Below the pieces are notes generated by a model. It saw nothing but the letters and a program-made list of their open reading frames with translations. It did no database searches and was not told the origin of the DNA. Source: Devosia oryzisoli (lineage in GTDB: Bacteria; Pseudomonadota; Alphaproteobacteria; Rhizobiales; Devosiaceae). From it: DNA of 64,000 nucleotides. Positions 35,437-43,997 of this stretch are shown one piece after another. The stretch covers positions 1,178,001 to 1,242,000 of the forward strand of contig NZ_JACYFU010000001.1 of assembly GCF_014837245.1 (NCBI RefSeq), given 5' to 3'. A program made the translations under genes and the position numbers. Position 1 is the first letter of the stretch, and each line of letters begins with the position of its first letter.

Positions 35437-36351
35437 ATGCCTGCCCAAGCTCTTCCATTCATACCCGATTTGGCCGTGAAGCCCGAGGTGGTCGCGTTCT
35501 TCGACGAGCCGACCAATACCATCAGCTACATCGCCAAGGACCCCCATTCCAACGCATGTGCCGTGATCGATTCGGTCATGGACTTCGACTACGCCTCCGG
35601 CACCATCGCCTATGAGGGTGCCGACAAGATCATCGAGCACATTCAGACCCACGGCTGGACGCTGGAATGGCTGATCGAGACCCATGTCCACGCCGACCAC
35701 CTTTCGGCTGCGCCCTATATCCAGTCGAAGCTGGGCGGCAAGCTGGGTATCGGCGACCAGATCTGCGTCGTGCAGAACACGTTCGGCAAGATCTTCAACG
35801 AAGGTACTGAATTCCAGCGCGACGGATCGCAGTTCGACCGGCTCTTCAAGGACGGCGACAGCTATCGGATCGGCACCATGACGGCCTACACCCTGTTCAC
35901 GCCGGGGCACACCCCCGCAGACATGGTGCATGTCATCGGCAATGCCGCCTTTGTCGGCGACACCCTGTTCATGCCCGATGGCGGGTCCGCCCGTGCCGAC
36001 TTTCCTGGCGGCGATGCGCGCACCCTCTATCGGTCGATCCAGCGGGTACTGACGCTGCCCGGCGAGATGCGGCTGTTCATGTGCCACGACTATGGCCCGA
36101 ACGGACGGGACATCCAGTGGGAAACCACAGTCGCCGAAGAGCGGGACCACAACATCCATGTCGGCCATGGCACGTCCGAGGACGCCTTCGTCAAGATGCG
36201 CGAAGAGCGGGACAGGACCCTGTCCATGCCCAAGCTGATCATTCCCAGCCTGCAGGTGAACATGCGGGCGGGGCGGCTTCCGCCCGCAGAGGACGATGGA
36301 AAAACCTATCTCAAAGTGCCCATCAATGGGCTCAGCACCAACAAGGAGTAA
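35437..36351 (+). CDS. blh: MBL-fold persulfide dioxygenase (ETHE1/Blh-like)
   Basis: A 304-residue metallo-beta-lactamase-fold enzyme. The iron ligands are in THVHADHL (His83, His85, Asp87, His88), TPGHTPADM, VGDTLF and MCHDYGP. Members oxidise glutathione persulfide to sulfite and occur in the BigR (bigR-blh) operons of plant-associated bacteria. The N-terminal rhodanese-like part found in some Blh proteins is encoded separately by the next gene. The ATG at 35437 has AAAGGAA upstream. Together with the following genes it would form a route from hydrogen sulfide or persulfide to exported sulfite. Confidence 0.88.
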   Translation: MPAQALPFIPDLAVKPEVVAFFDEPTNTISYIAKDPHSNACAVIDSVMDFDYASGTIAYEGADKIIEHIQTHGWTLEWLIETHVHADHLSAAPYIQSKLGGKLGIGDQICVVQNTFGKIFNEGTEFQRDGSQFDRLFKDGDSYRIGTMTAYTLFTPGHTPADMVHVIGNAAFVGDTLFMPDGGSARADFPGGDARTLYRSIQRVLTLPGEMRLFMCHDYGPNGRDIQWETTVAEERDHNIHVGHGTSEDAFVKMREERDRTLSMPKLIIPSLQVNMRAGRLPPAEDDGKTYLKVPINGLSTNKE

Positions 36352-36356
36352 CAAAG

Positions 36357-36680
36357 ATGAACATCAAGAAGATCGACGACCGGTTCGCCCAGAGCCCGCA
36401 AATCCAGCCAGAGGACATGAAGGCCATTGCCGAGGCCGGCTATAAGGGCATCGTCTGCGCCCGCCCCGACAACGAGGATCCCGGTCAGCCGTCCTTTGAC
36501 GAAATCGCACAAGCCGCAGAGAAGGTCGGGCTCAAGGCCTTCCATATCCCCGTGTCGGGACAGCTCACCGAAGGCCAGTTGATCCGCTTCGAGCAGGCCA
36601 AGGCTGAGATCGATGGCCCCATCCTGGGCTATTGCCGCTCCGGCGGCCGCGCCGGCAGCCTCTATTCCGCTACCCTCTGA
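36357..36680 (+). CDS. TIGR01244/DUF442 family sulfurtransferase-like protein
   Basis: A 107-residue protein of the DUF442 family, which has a dual-specificity-phosphatase/rhodanese-like fold. The active Cys93 lies in GYCRSGGRAG; the N-terminal KIDDRFAQSPQIQPEDM is also diagnostic. In bigR operons this domain is fused or adjacent to the persulfide dioxygenase and is thought to pass sulfane sulfur to or from it. It begins five bases after the dioxygenase stop, with AAGGAG upstream, and is followed 13 bases later by the exporter gene, so it is in the middle of the operon. Confidence 0.87.
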   Translation: MNIKKIDDRFAQSPQIQPEDMKAIAEAGYKGIVCARPDNEDPGQPSFDEIAQAAEKVGLKAFHIPVSGQLTEGQLIRFEQAKAEIDGPILGYCRSGGRAGSLYSATL

Positions 36681-36693
36681 ACGAAAGCCGAAT

Positions 36694-37479
36694 ATGCTTC
36701 TCGAACCCCTGCAATATCTGCTCGGCGCGCTTTCCGGCAGCCTCGTGGGCTTTACCCTCGGGCTGTTCGGCGGCGGCGGCTCCATCCTTGCCGTACCGCT
36801 CATGGTGTATGTGGTGGGGGTTCCTGTGGCTCATGTGGCCATCGGAACAAGCGCCTTCGCGGTGGCAGCCAACGCTGCCGCCAACCTTGTGACCCATGCC
36901 CGCAGGGGCAACGTCATTTGGCGCTGCGCCCTGATGTACACAGTCGCCGGCATCGCGGGGGCCTTCGTGGGCTCTACCCTGGGCAAAGCCATGGACGGGG
37001 AGAAACTCCTGTTCCTTTTTGCCCTCCTCATGCTTGTCGTGGGGGTGCTGATGTTCCGCGGGCGGGGCAATCCCGGCGTGGCCGGCGCCACCTGCAACCG
37101 GGAAAAAGCGCCAAAGGTTCTGGCCTATGGCGGGCTGACCGGCGCCTTCTCCGGCTTTTTCGGCATCGGCGGCGGCTTCCTGATCGTCCCGGGCCTGGTG
37201 GCGTCGACCGGCATGCCGATCCTCAACGCGATCGGCTCCTCGCTGGTGGCGGTCACCGCATTCGGCCTCACCACGGCCCTCAGCTATGCCTTCTCGGGCC
37301 TGGTCGACTGGCCCCTGGCCGGCGTGTTCGTCGGTGGCGGGGTGATCGGCGGGCTGGTGGGCGCCCGCGTGGCGGGCCTGATGGCCAGCAAGAAGGGCCA
37401 GCTGAACATTGCCTTTGCCGGGCTGATCATCGTCGTTGCCCTCTACATGGCCGCCCGGACCATCACGGCGTTCCTCTGA
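36694..37479 (+). CDS. TauE/SafE family sulfite exporter
   Basis: A 261-residue permease with about eight hydrophobic segments and the two-repeat pattern of TauE/Saf[22 protein letters not shown] in the first half and [20 protein letters not shown] in the second, each with a run of glycines inside a helix (motifs given for naming only). Family members export sulfite or other sulfonated anions. As the last gene of the operon after a persulfide dioxygenase, sulfite export is the most sensible role. The ATG at 36694 lies 13 bases past the upstream stop. Confidence 0.88.
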   Translation: MLLEPLQYLLGALSGSLVGFTLGLFGGGGSILAVPLMVYVVGVPVAHVAIGTSAFAVAANAAANLVTHARRGNVIWRCALMYTVAGIAGAFVGSTLGKAMDGEKLLFLFALLMLVVGVLMFRGRGNPGVAGATCNREKAPKVLAYGGLTGAFSGFFGIGGGFLIVPGLVASTGMPILNAIGSSLVAVTAFGLTTALSYAFSGLVDWPLAGVFVGGGVIGGLVGARVAGLMASKKGQLNIAFAGLIIVVALYMAARTITAFL

Positions 37480-38193
37480 CGGACGACCGCCGCCCGCGGG
37501 CCATCTCGGACGACCTGCTCGTCGTCCTCACTGCCGAAGAGGCCCTTTTCGCCCAGCGGGAATTGATGCCGGCCCCCGGGGAGCGGGCCGCCTTCGATCG
37601 GCAGGTCGGCACCGAGCCCTTCGAGATCAAGCGTGACACCGACGGCACTGCGGGCTTTTTCCAGCGTGGCGCGATTGCCGTAGATGCGGGTGCGGGCGCG
37701 GTCAACCGCGCTCATTTCGGCCAGGCCTTGACCGAAACTTCCGGGCTGAGGCCAGGCCTCTACGGATCTCCGGCATTGGGCCAGACTAGTCAGCGAGCTG
37801 GCACTGCCGGCAGTACCGAGCGGGTCACGGGAACATCCTGGGGGTCCGGTTGCCCGTCCTAAAGAAGGCGGTCACGCAGATGTCGCGTGACCAGTCCTCT
37901 CGTTGCTTCGGCCTGATCGTCCAGCGAGCGGAGCGGTGGCGTAGACTGCGGTGACTAGAGGACAGACGGCCATTACGCCCACAGAAGCGTGACGTGAGGT
38001 TTGCCATGCCTGGACATCGCCGTGACGCGCGCAATCGCCTTGAGGAAGGCCGTCGTCACTGGGTGAAAGCCTTGTCGTCGACGCTTGTCGCTAACGGTCT
38101 TGCCGCATGGTAGCACACCATGCGGGACGAACGTGGAAACCATCCAGAACAACGATCTCGTGCGATCCGCTGCCTCGTTCGCCTTGCGTCATG
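37480..38193. other. 714-base region without a recognisable intact gene
   Basis: This stretch separates the sulfur operon from the permease/MBL chimera. A minus-strand frame stays open from about 37,870 down to 37,443 and reads like protein (it contains [20 protein letters not shown] and [15 protein letters not shown]), but I recognise no family. Between 37,880 and 38,190 only short broken frames occur on either strand, for example plus-strand MPGHRRDARNRLEEG at 38006. I interpret it as degenerate DNA within a rearrangement scar; no insertion-sequence ends were found. Confidence 0.5.
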
Positions 38194-39260
38194 TCATTCT
38201 CTCCAGAATTTGACAGTGCCCGCATCCTTGCACGCTCGTAGCTGTGATCGCGCGACGAGATAGTTGGTCATGGCTGCCATCAAGTAGGGCAACCGGGCCG
38301 CGAGGCGGCTGGACGGATTGGGGAAAACCAGGGGCGCCAGCTCGGCACCGGTCAAGGCGCCGCTCATCCTGTCCAGCAGGCGCTCGAGGCGCCGGCGATG
38401 GCCGTTGCGGATGCTGGCGACCTGTTGCATGAAATTGTGGATCGGATCGCCGTGGCCGGGAAAGATCACAAGGTCATCCGGCAACGTGTCGAGGTGGTCG
38501 AGAAACTGAAAGAAGGCGCCCAGGGTGTCGTCTTGCGGCCGCTCTGCCTGAACCGGCACTTGCGGACCCCATCCCTTCAAGAGTTGATCGCCCGCCAGCA
38601 GCACTTTGCGCAAATAGCTCAGCGAGGCTTCGAGCACGATGATCATGCCAAATTCATAGGAGCCGACGATCAGCATCTGCGGCAACACGTTGGGCAGCAG
38701 GTGCTGGCGGATATTCCACGTCGCCGAAGCGCCCTGTGTGCGCGCGGAAAGAATGAATTCGCGCTCGCGCAGGCTCAGCGTCATGCCACGGGCCACGCGG
38801 CCATAGGCCACCCAGCTCGTCAGACCAAGGATGATGGCGAGATTGACCACGCTGGGTCCGATAATGGCCGTGACGGCAATCAGCAGCAGAACGCGCGGAA
38901 TGGAGAGCTGCAGATCGGCAAGGCCCATGATGAAGACTTCAACAGGGCCGCGGAAATAGCCCGCGATCAGGCCCAGCGTCACGCCGACGACGAGGCTGAC
39001 CGTCACCGCGCCTAGGCCGATCAAGGTACAAACCTGCCCGGCGAGAGCCAGGCGCGAAAGCCTGTCGCGGCCCAGTGTATCGGTGCCGAGCAGATAAAAA
39101 CGGCCATCGAAGGAGGTGCCACCGGGCGGAATCAGCGAGCCGCCCAGGTTCTGGTTATAAGGATCGTAGCCGGCAGCATCGGAATGATGACAACCAGTAC
39201 CGCGACGATGGCGAGCAGCCTGATGGCGACCCCCTGCGAAATGGAAATCTTGCCCATCAT
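38194..39260 (-). pseudogene. Chimeric remnant: dipeptide ABC permease (DppC-like) fused to MBL-fold hydrolase tail
   Basis: The first two thirds match a DppC-type permease: YDPYNQNLGGSLIPPGG, LLGTDTLGRDRLSRLALAG and the EAA-like loop ending in GMIIVLEASLSYL. At about 38,610 the permease stops abruptly and the frame runs into the C-terminal part of an MBL-fold hydrolase (VLLAGDQLL, DDLVIFPGHGDP, ending GTVKFWRE). The permease start is the ATG at 39260, overlapping the stop of the DppB-like fragment, but one base is missing near 39,177 so the signal helix (IRLLAIVAVLVVIIPMLP) is out of frame with the rest. The unit lacks the last permease helices and cannot work. A deletion joining two genes is the simplest origin. 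Confidence 0.8.
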
Positions 39261-39576
39261 GCAAGCCTCACGCGTGGATCGAGGAAGCCGTAGAGGATGT
39301 CCACGATCAGGTTAATGACGACGAAGACGAGCGAGATCAGGAACACGCCGGCAATGATCACCGGGAAGTCCCGCTGGCTGACCGACTGCACGATCAGGCG
39401 ACCGACGCCGGGCCAACTGAACACTGTCTCGGTGACGACCGTGCCGCCCAGCAACATGCCAAGATTGATGCCGGCCACGGTGACCAGCGGCAGCAGCGCA
39501 TTGGGCAGCATGTGCTTGAGCAGGATCTGGATGCGCCCCTGCCCCTTGGCAAAGGCGGTGCGCACATAATCAGGGA
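39257..39576 (-). pseudogene. C-terminal fragment of a dipeptide ABC permease (DppB-like)
   Basis: About 105 codons remain of a DppB-type permease. DYVRTAFAKGQGR leads the conserved cytoplasmic EAA-like loop and is followed by HMLPNALLPLVTV, GGTVVTETVFSWPGVG and the usual C-terminal helix ending GFLDPRVRLA. A full protein has about 310-335 residues; the first two thirds are gone, cut near 39,576 where similarity stops without a start codon or ribosome site. The stop overlaps the ATG of the DppC-like remnant (ATGA), which shows that the two were once a normal permease pair. No binding protein or ATPase of this system remains. Confidence 0.82.
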
Positions 39577-39733
39577 GCGATCGGCAAATACCTTGTCGAC
39601 CAGTTGATCGACTGGACCAGCGGGTCCACTAGGGCCCATCGAGCGCCGCTCGCTTGGGGGACGCCCCCTTTCGGTCATCCTCAACCGATGGGCGGGGTCT
39701 TCGAATGGCGGCCGGGGCCCGAGTTCTGGGCTC

Positions 39734-39759
39734 GGGACGCCGCCGCTTGCCGGCGTCCC
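39734..39759 (-). terminator. Hairpin after the sugar ABC ATPase gene
   Basis: GGGACGCCG at 39734-39742 and CGGCGTCCC at 39751-39759 form a nine-pair stem with an 8-base loop, two bases past the ATPase stop. No T tract follows on the minus strand. The 39,577-39,733 stretch beyond shows no gene. Confidence 0.45.
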
Positions 39760-39761
39760 GA

Positions 39762-40844
39762 TCACAGAGGTTCGCGCGCAACCCCTGACTGATCGAACAA
39801 CAGGGCCTGGGCGGGATCGAAACCCAGAATTATGCTCTCGCCCAATCGAAGCGCGCGATCGCCATCCAGCACAACCATCAACGGCGTACCACCGGGAAGC
39901 CGAACGCTCACATTGGTTTCGTTACCGAGCCGTTCCACCAAGGCCACCTGCCCCACAACATTGCCATTCTGGTTTGGCACGAGAGCATGCGGACGCACGC
40001 CCAGAGTGATGCTGTCACCCTTTTTGAGACCATCGCTCCGCGCCCTGATGGCTGTCGCGGCAAGATCCCTGCTGGAGACCCGCACGATATCCCCTTCCAC
40101 TGCATCAACGGTTGCCGGAAGCAAATTCATCTTGGGCGAACCGATAAAGCCCGCAACAAAAAGGTTAGCGGGCCGCTGGTAGAGCTCGATCGGTGAGCCC
40201 ACCTGCTGCACCACCCCACGATCGAGCACGACGATCTTGTCCGCCAGCGTCATGGCTTCCACCTGGTCGTGCGTGACGTAGACCATGGTCGTACCGAGAT
40301 CCTGGTGCAGCTTGGCAATTTCCATGCGCGTTTCGACGCGCAGCGCTGCGTCGAGATTGCTCAAGGGTTCGTCGAACAGGAAGACTTCCGGTTGCCGCAC
40401 GATGGCGCGGCCAATAGCGACGCGCTGGCGCTGGCCACCAGACAACTGGCTGGGCTTGCGCTGCAGCAGGTGCTCCATCTGCAGGATGCGGGCCGCCTCG
40501 CGAATTCTGCGGTCGCGCTCGGCCTTCGGTGTTTTCGCCAGCTTCAGCCCAAACCCGACATTGTCGTAGACGGTCATGTGCGGATAGAGCGCGTAGTTCT
40601 GGAACACCATGGCGATGCCGCGGTCGCGCGGTTCGACGGTGTTGCAGAGCCTGTCACCGATCCACAACTCGCCGCCCGTGATTTCCTCCAGGCCGGCGAT
40701 CATGCGCAGCAGCGTGGACTTGCCACACCCCGACGGCCCGACAAACACGACGAACTCGCCATGGTCGATGGAGAGGTCGACACCCTTGATGACTTCGACG
40801 GTGCCGTAGTTCTTGCGCAGATCTTTCAGATCAAGGCCAGCCAT
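39762..40844 (-). CDS. Sugar ABC transporter ATP-binding protein (UgpC/MsmK type)
   Basis: A 360-residue ATPase of the carbohydrate uptake transporter-1 family. Walker A is GPSGCGKST, the signature is [14 protein letters not shown], Walker B is [14 protein letters not shown] and the switch His is in YVTHDQVEA. The C-terminal third is the MalK-like regulatory OB-fold (LGVRPHAL). Such ATPases power sugar permease pairs and are sometimes shared between systems. The gene lies four bases after the second permease, so it completes the operon binding protein-permease-permease-ATPase. Confidence 0.93.
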   Translation of the reverse strand: MAGLDLKDLRKNYGTVEVIKGVDLSIDHGEFVVFVGPSGCGKSTLLRMIAGLEEITGGELWIGDRLCNTVEPRDRGIAMVFQNYALYPHMTVYDNVGFGLKLAKTPKAERDRRIREAARILQMEHLLQRKPSQLSGGQRQRVAIGRAIVRQPEVFLFDEPLSNLDAALRVETRMEIAKLHQDLGTTMVYVTHDQVEAMTLADKIVVLDRGVVQQVGSPIELYQRPANLFVAGFIGSPKMNLLPATVDAVEGDIVRVSSRDLAATAIRARSDGLKKGDSITLGVRPHALVPNQNGNVVGQVALVERLGNETNVSVRLPGGTPLMVVLDGDRALRLGESIILGFDPAQALLFDQSGVAREPL

Positions 40845-40848
40845 GTGG

Positions 40849-41676
40849 TTATCCCTTAACGGCGCCCGCAGTCATGCCCGCCACGATCTGCCGGTTGAAG
40901 AACAGGAAGACGATCAATGGCGGGATGGTGATCAGCAGGATGTTGGTGAAGAGCAGGTTATAGGACGTGTTGAACTGCGACTGGAAATTGTAGAGCGTCA
41001 GCTGAACGGTCGCGTTCTGGTTGCCCGGCAGATAATAGAGCGGGTTGGTGAAGTCGTTGAAGATGCCGACGGACTGCACCACGATATTGGTCACCGTCAC
41101 CGGCCAGAGCAGCGGCAGGATCACCCGGAAGAAGACATCGAGTGGCCGCGCTCCGTCGATGATCGCTGCCTCGTCCAGTTCCCGCGGAATGGTGGCGATG
41201 AAGGCACGGTAGAGAATGATCGAGAACGGCAGGTTGTAGGCCACCTCGATCAGGACAAGTCCGTGGAGCTTGCCGAACAGCCCGAGACCCTGCATCAGCC
41301 AGATCGTAGGAACCACCGCCGGCGGGATCATCAACCCCGCCAGAATCAGGAACTCGACCAGCGGGTTCCAGCGCGACTTGCGGCGCGCCAGGATGAACCC
41401 GACCATCGCGGCGAACACCACCAGCAGCGTGACGCTGGAGACGGTCAGGATGGTCGAGTTGATGAAGGCCGTGACCAGCATCCAGTTCCGGGTGGTGACC
41501 ACTTCCACCAGGTTGGTCCACAGATTGAAACTTGCGGGCCAGGTGAAATCGAGCGCGGCGGCCTGGGCGCGGTCCTTGAAGGCGGTCAGGATGATGAACG
41601 CGAACGGCACCAGGAACACGAGTGCCGAGATGACGATGGCGGCGATGCCGCCGACTATTGGGCCGGCCTTGCTCAT
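40849..41676 (-). CDS. Carbohydrate ABC transporter permease (MalG type)
   Basis: A 275-residue inner-membrane protein with six hydrophobic segments and the EAA loop [25 protein letters not shown], which docks on the ATPase. The N-terminal helix ([19 protein letters not shown]) and the [17 protein letters not shown] segment fit the MalG family. It pairs with the upstream MalF-type permease, whose stop it overlaps by four bases (ATGA). Confidence 0.92.
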   Translation of the reverse strand: MSKAGPIVGGIAAIVISALVFLVPFAFIILTAFKDRAQAAALDFTWPASFNLWTNLVEVVTTRNWMLVTAFINSTILTVSSVTLLVVFAAMVGFILARRKSRWNPLVEFLILAGLMIPPAVVPTIWLMQGLGLFGKLHGLVLIEVAYNLPFSIILYRAFIATIPRELDEAAIIDGARPLDVFFRVILPLLWPVTVTNIVVQSVGIFNDFTNPLYYLPGNQNATVQLTLYNFQSQFNTSYNLLFTNILLITIPPLIVFLFFNRQIVAGMTAGAVKG

Positions 41677-42587
41677 TCGTGACCCTGCTTGCGGTTGAGG
41701 AACATGGTGAGCGGCACCACCAGAACGGCGATCAGCACGAACAGGACAACATTGCCGGCAGTCGACAGGCCATAGAAACCGGCCTGGTACTGCTTGTAGA
41801 TCACCGAGGCGACGGTATCGGATGCAAAGCCGGGACCGCCGCGGGTCATGGCCCAGATCAGGTCAAAGGTCCTCAGGCCGCCGATGAAGCTCAGGATGAT
41901 GACCGTGGCCGTAGCCGGCCGGCTCAGCGGCAGGGTGACGTACCAGAAGTTCTGCCAGCGCGTGGCGCCGTCGATGCGGGCGGCCTCGTAGTAGTCTTTC
42001 GGGATGGCGACGAGCCCGGCAATATAAATGACCGTGGCGAGGCCCACACCCTTCCACACGTCCACGAGCGCCACCGAGATCAGCGCAAGGCGCGGGTCGG
42101 TCAGCCAGCCGGGGCCGTCGATGCCGAGCAGCGCCAGTCCTTCGTTGATCATGCCCTGGGTCGGGTGCATCAGCACGGTGAAGGTGATGCCGACGCCGAC
42201 CGTTGAGACGAGCACTGGAAAGAACACGACCGAGCGCAGATAACCGCGAGCGATGATATTGCTGGTGAGCAGCAGCGCCAGCAGCATGCCGAGCATGACC
42301 TTGAGGCCCGAGGTGATCACCGCGTAGATCACGGTGTTGACCAGGCCCTGCACCAGGAACGGCTCGCGGAAGAACTGGACGAAGTTTTCCAGGCCGATGA
42401 ACACGGAGTTGAACAGGGTCCAGCGCGTCAGGCTGAAATAGAGCGAGGCGAAGGTCGGGGCGAGGAACAGCACTCCGTAGATGATGGCCGCCGGCAGGAA
42501 GAACCAGGCCGGGTAGGGCGAGCGCCGGCGAGCACCTGCAGGATGGCCTTTACGGGTGGCGGACTCTGTCACGGTCAATGCTGTCAT
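41673..42587 (-). CDS. Carbohydrate ABC transporter permease (MalF/UgpA type)
   Basis: A 304-residue permease. After a short basic N-terminus the helices begin at [19 protein letters not shown]; the EAA loop is [24 protein letters not shown]. This is the usual partner of a MalG-type permease in CUT1 sugar importers. The start is the ATG at 42587. A hairpin lies between it and the upstream binding-protein gene, and its stop overlaps the next permease start. Confidence 0.92.
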   Translation of the reverse strand: MTALTVTESATRKGHPAGARRRSPYPAWFFLPAAIIYGVLFLAPTFASLYFSLTRWTLFNSVFIGLENFVQFFREPFLVQGLVNTVIYAVITSGLKVMLGMLLALLLTSNIIARGYLRSVVFFPVLVSTVGVGITFTVLMHPTQGMINEGLALLGIDGPGWLTDPRLALISVALVDVWKGVGLATVIYIAGLVAIPKDYYEAARIDGATRWQNFWYVTLPLSRPATATVIILSFIGGLRTFDLIWAMTRGGPGFASDTVASVIYKQYQAGFYGLSTAGNVVLFVLIAVLVVPLTMFLNRKQGHE

Positions 42588-42611
42588 CCCGTTGCCCCAT
42601 CGCCGAAAGTG

Positions 42612-42642
42612 GCGGCCCAGGGAGCGAACTTCCCCGGGCCGC
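42612..42642 (-). terminator. Intercistronic hairpin after the sugar-binding-protein gene
   Basis: GCGGCCC at 42612-42618 pairs with GGGCCGC at 42636-42642, and GGGA/TCCC extends the stem inside. There is no T tract. Position directly after the binding-protein stop suggests mRNA protection or partial termination ahead of the permeases. Confidence 0.6.
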
Positions 42643-42656
42643 GCAGTTGCAGGTGC

Positions 42657-43946
42657 TTACCAGCCCGGGAGGCCAAGCTGCTGCGCCTGCTTGCGGACGT
42701 CCTCGTCATAAAGCGCGGCCCCGTCGGCGGGCGACCGCGTGCCCGAGCCAACCTCCACGGTGATCTGTTCGAGGGCCGGACCCTTGACGGGCGAGAGGAA
42801 CTCGAGGGCCGGCGCGCTCTGCCCGCCTTCCTGGAAGTAAGGAAGCATGTCCGAGACCGCCGGCGGCACGTCTTCGGGCAAGCCGCAGCCATCGATCAGG
42901 TAGGGACCGGCGGCACCCACTGCCTCGGTGATCACGTCGCAGCCTTCCACCGAAGCCGCAAAATCAAGGAACATCTTGGCTTCTTCCTGGTAGGGGCTGG
43001 AGGCCGAGATGTACCAGGCCGCCGGCATCCAGGTGGTGAGGCCGTTGCTGTCCGCACTATCGCCCGGCTGGGCGAAGAAGCCGATGTCGTCGATCGCGTC
43101 CGGGTAGGTGGCGGTGATCGCGGCGATGGCGAAGGTCAGCATCGGGTAGTGAGCACCCTCGCCCGAAGTCAACATGTGCAGCCCATCGTCATACGTGGCA
43201 GCGCCATAGTCTTCATTCAGGTAGCCGGCAGCATTGACTTCTGCAAGGTGCTCGAAGCCACGCAGCGCTGCCGGCGTGGTGGCGAACTTGGCCTTACCCG
43301 CCGTATACTGCTCAGCGAAATCGGGCACTTGGGCCTGCACGTTGAAGAAGTCGGCGAGGACGAAGAGCTGGCTGGTCCAAGTGTCGCGATAGGTCTGGAT
43401 CACCGCGACCTTGCCGGCCGCCTTTATCTTCTCGTTGTTGGCCATGAACTCTTCCCACGTCTTGGGGATGGAGAGGCCGAGTTCCTCGTAGATCTTGCGG
43501 TTATAGAGGATGCCGCCGCCCATGGCGGGCTGCACCGGCACGCCATAGACCTGGCCATTGAAGGTCACCGCCTGCTCGAACGAATCCGCCACCCGATCGA
43601 GCACCGGCTCGCCCGTTAGCGGCGTGATGGTGCGCTCCGGATTGAGCGCCTGCAGGAGAGAGCCTGAGTTGTAGAGGAAGATGTCGTTCATCGACTGCGT
43701 GGCGAGACGCGTCTTGGTGATGTTATCCCCTTCCGCACCGCCGGGACGCGTTTCGAGCTCGAGGTTGATGTCGGGGTGCTTGGCCTCGAAGGCGGCGATC
43801 AGCGCCTCGGAGAATTTCACCGTGTCGGCGCTATTGTCGACGAGCACCGTAAGGGTGGTCTGGGCGTAGGCGGTTCCGGCAAGACCGGTCGCCGACAGCA
43901 GACCAGCGGCAAGTCCGGTCAGCAGAGTGCGTTTCGTGAGCTTCAT
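42657..43946 (-). CDS. Sugar ABC transporter substrate-binding protein
   Basis: A 429-residue periplasmic cluster B (MalE-like) binding protein. The signal peptide is MKLTKRTLLTGLAAGLLSATG with cleavage after AYA, and TLTVLVDNSADTVKFSEALIAAF follows in two parts as the first strand and helix. The conserved PKTWEEF and late PADGAALYDEDV helices are present. The ATG at 43946 is preferred to the open frame from 43982. It is encoded between the rhamnosidase and its permeases; by that context the cargo is probably a rhamnose-containing oligosaccharide or glycoside, but this is inference. Confidence 0.92.
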   Translation of the reverse strand: MKLTKRTLLTGLAAGLLSATGLAGTAYAQTTLTVLVDNSADTVKFSEALIAAFEAKHPDINLELETRPGGAEGDNITKTRLATQSMNDIFLYNSGSLLQALNPERTITPLTGEPVLDRVADSFEQAVTFNGQVYGVPVQPAMGGGILYNRKIYEELGLSIPKTWEEFMANNEKIKAAGKVAVIQTYRDTWTSQLFVLADFFNVQAQVPDFAEQYTAGKAKFATTPAALRGFEHLAEVNAAGYLNEDYGAATYDDGLHMLTSGEGAHYPMLTFAIAAITATYPDAIDDIGFFAQPGDSADSNGLTTWMPAAWYISASSPYQEEAKMFLDFAASVEGCDVITEAVGAAGPYLIDGCGLPEDVPPAVSDMLPYFQEGGQSAPALEFLSPVKGPALEQITVEVGSGTRSPADGAALYDEDVRKQAQQLGLPGW

Positions 43947-43997
43947 GGTTCCTCCCAATCTTGCCCGCCTGGGTGCAGGCAATGCTGTTGGCCGCCC

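Noticed and set aside
37880..38190. Transposase or insertion-sequence remnant
   Set aside because: Short peptides looked vaguely transposase-like, but no DDE motif, terminal inverted repeats or target duplication could be found.
38194..39260. A novel transporter-hydrolase fusion protein
   Set aside because: Both parts are truncated, the permease start is frameshifted, and the neighbouring permease is also a fragment; a deletion junction explains it better.
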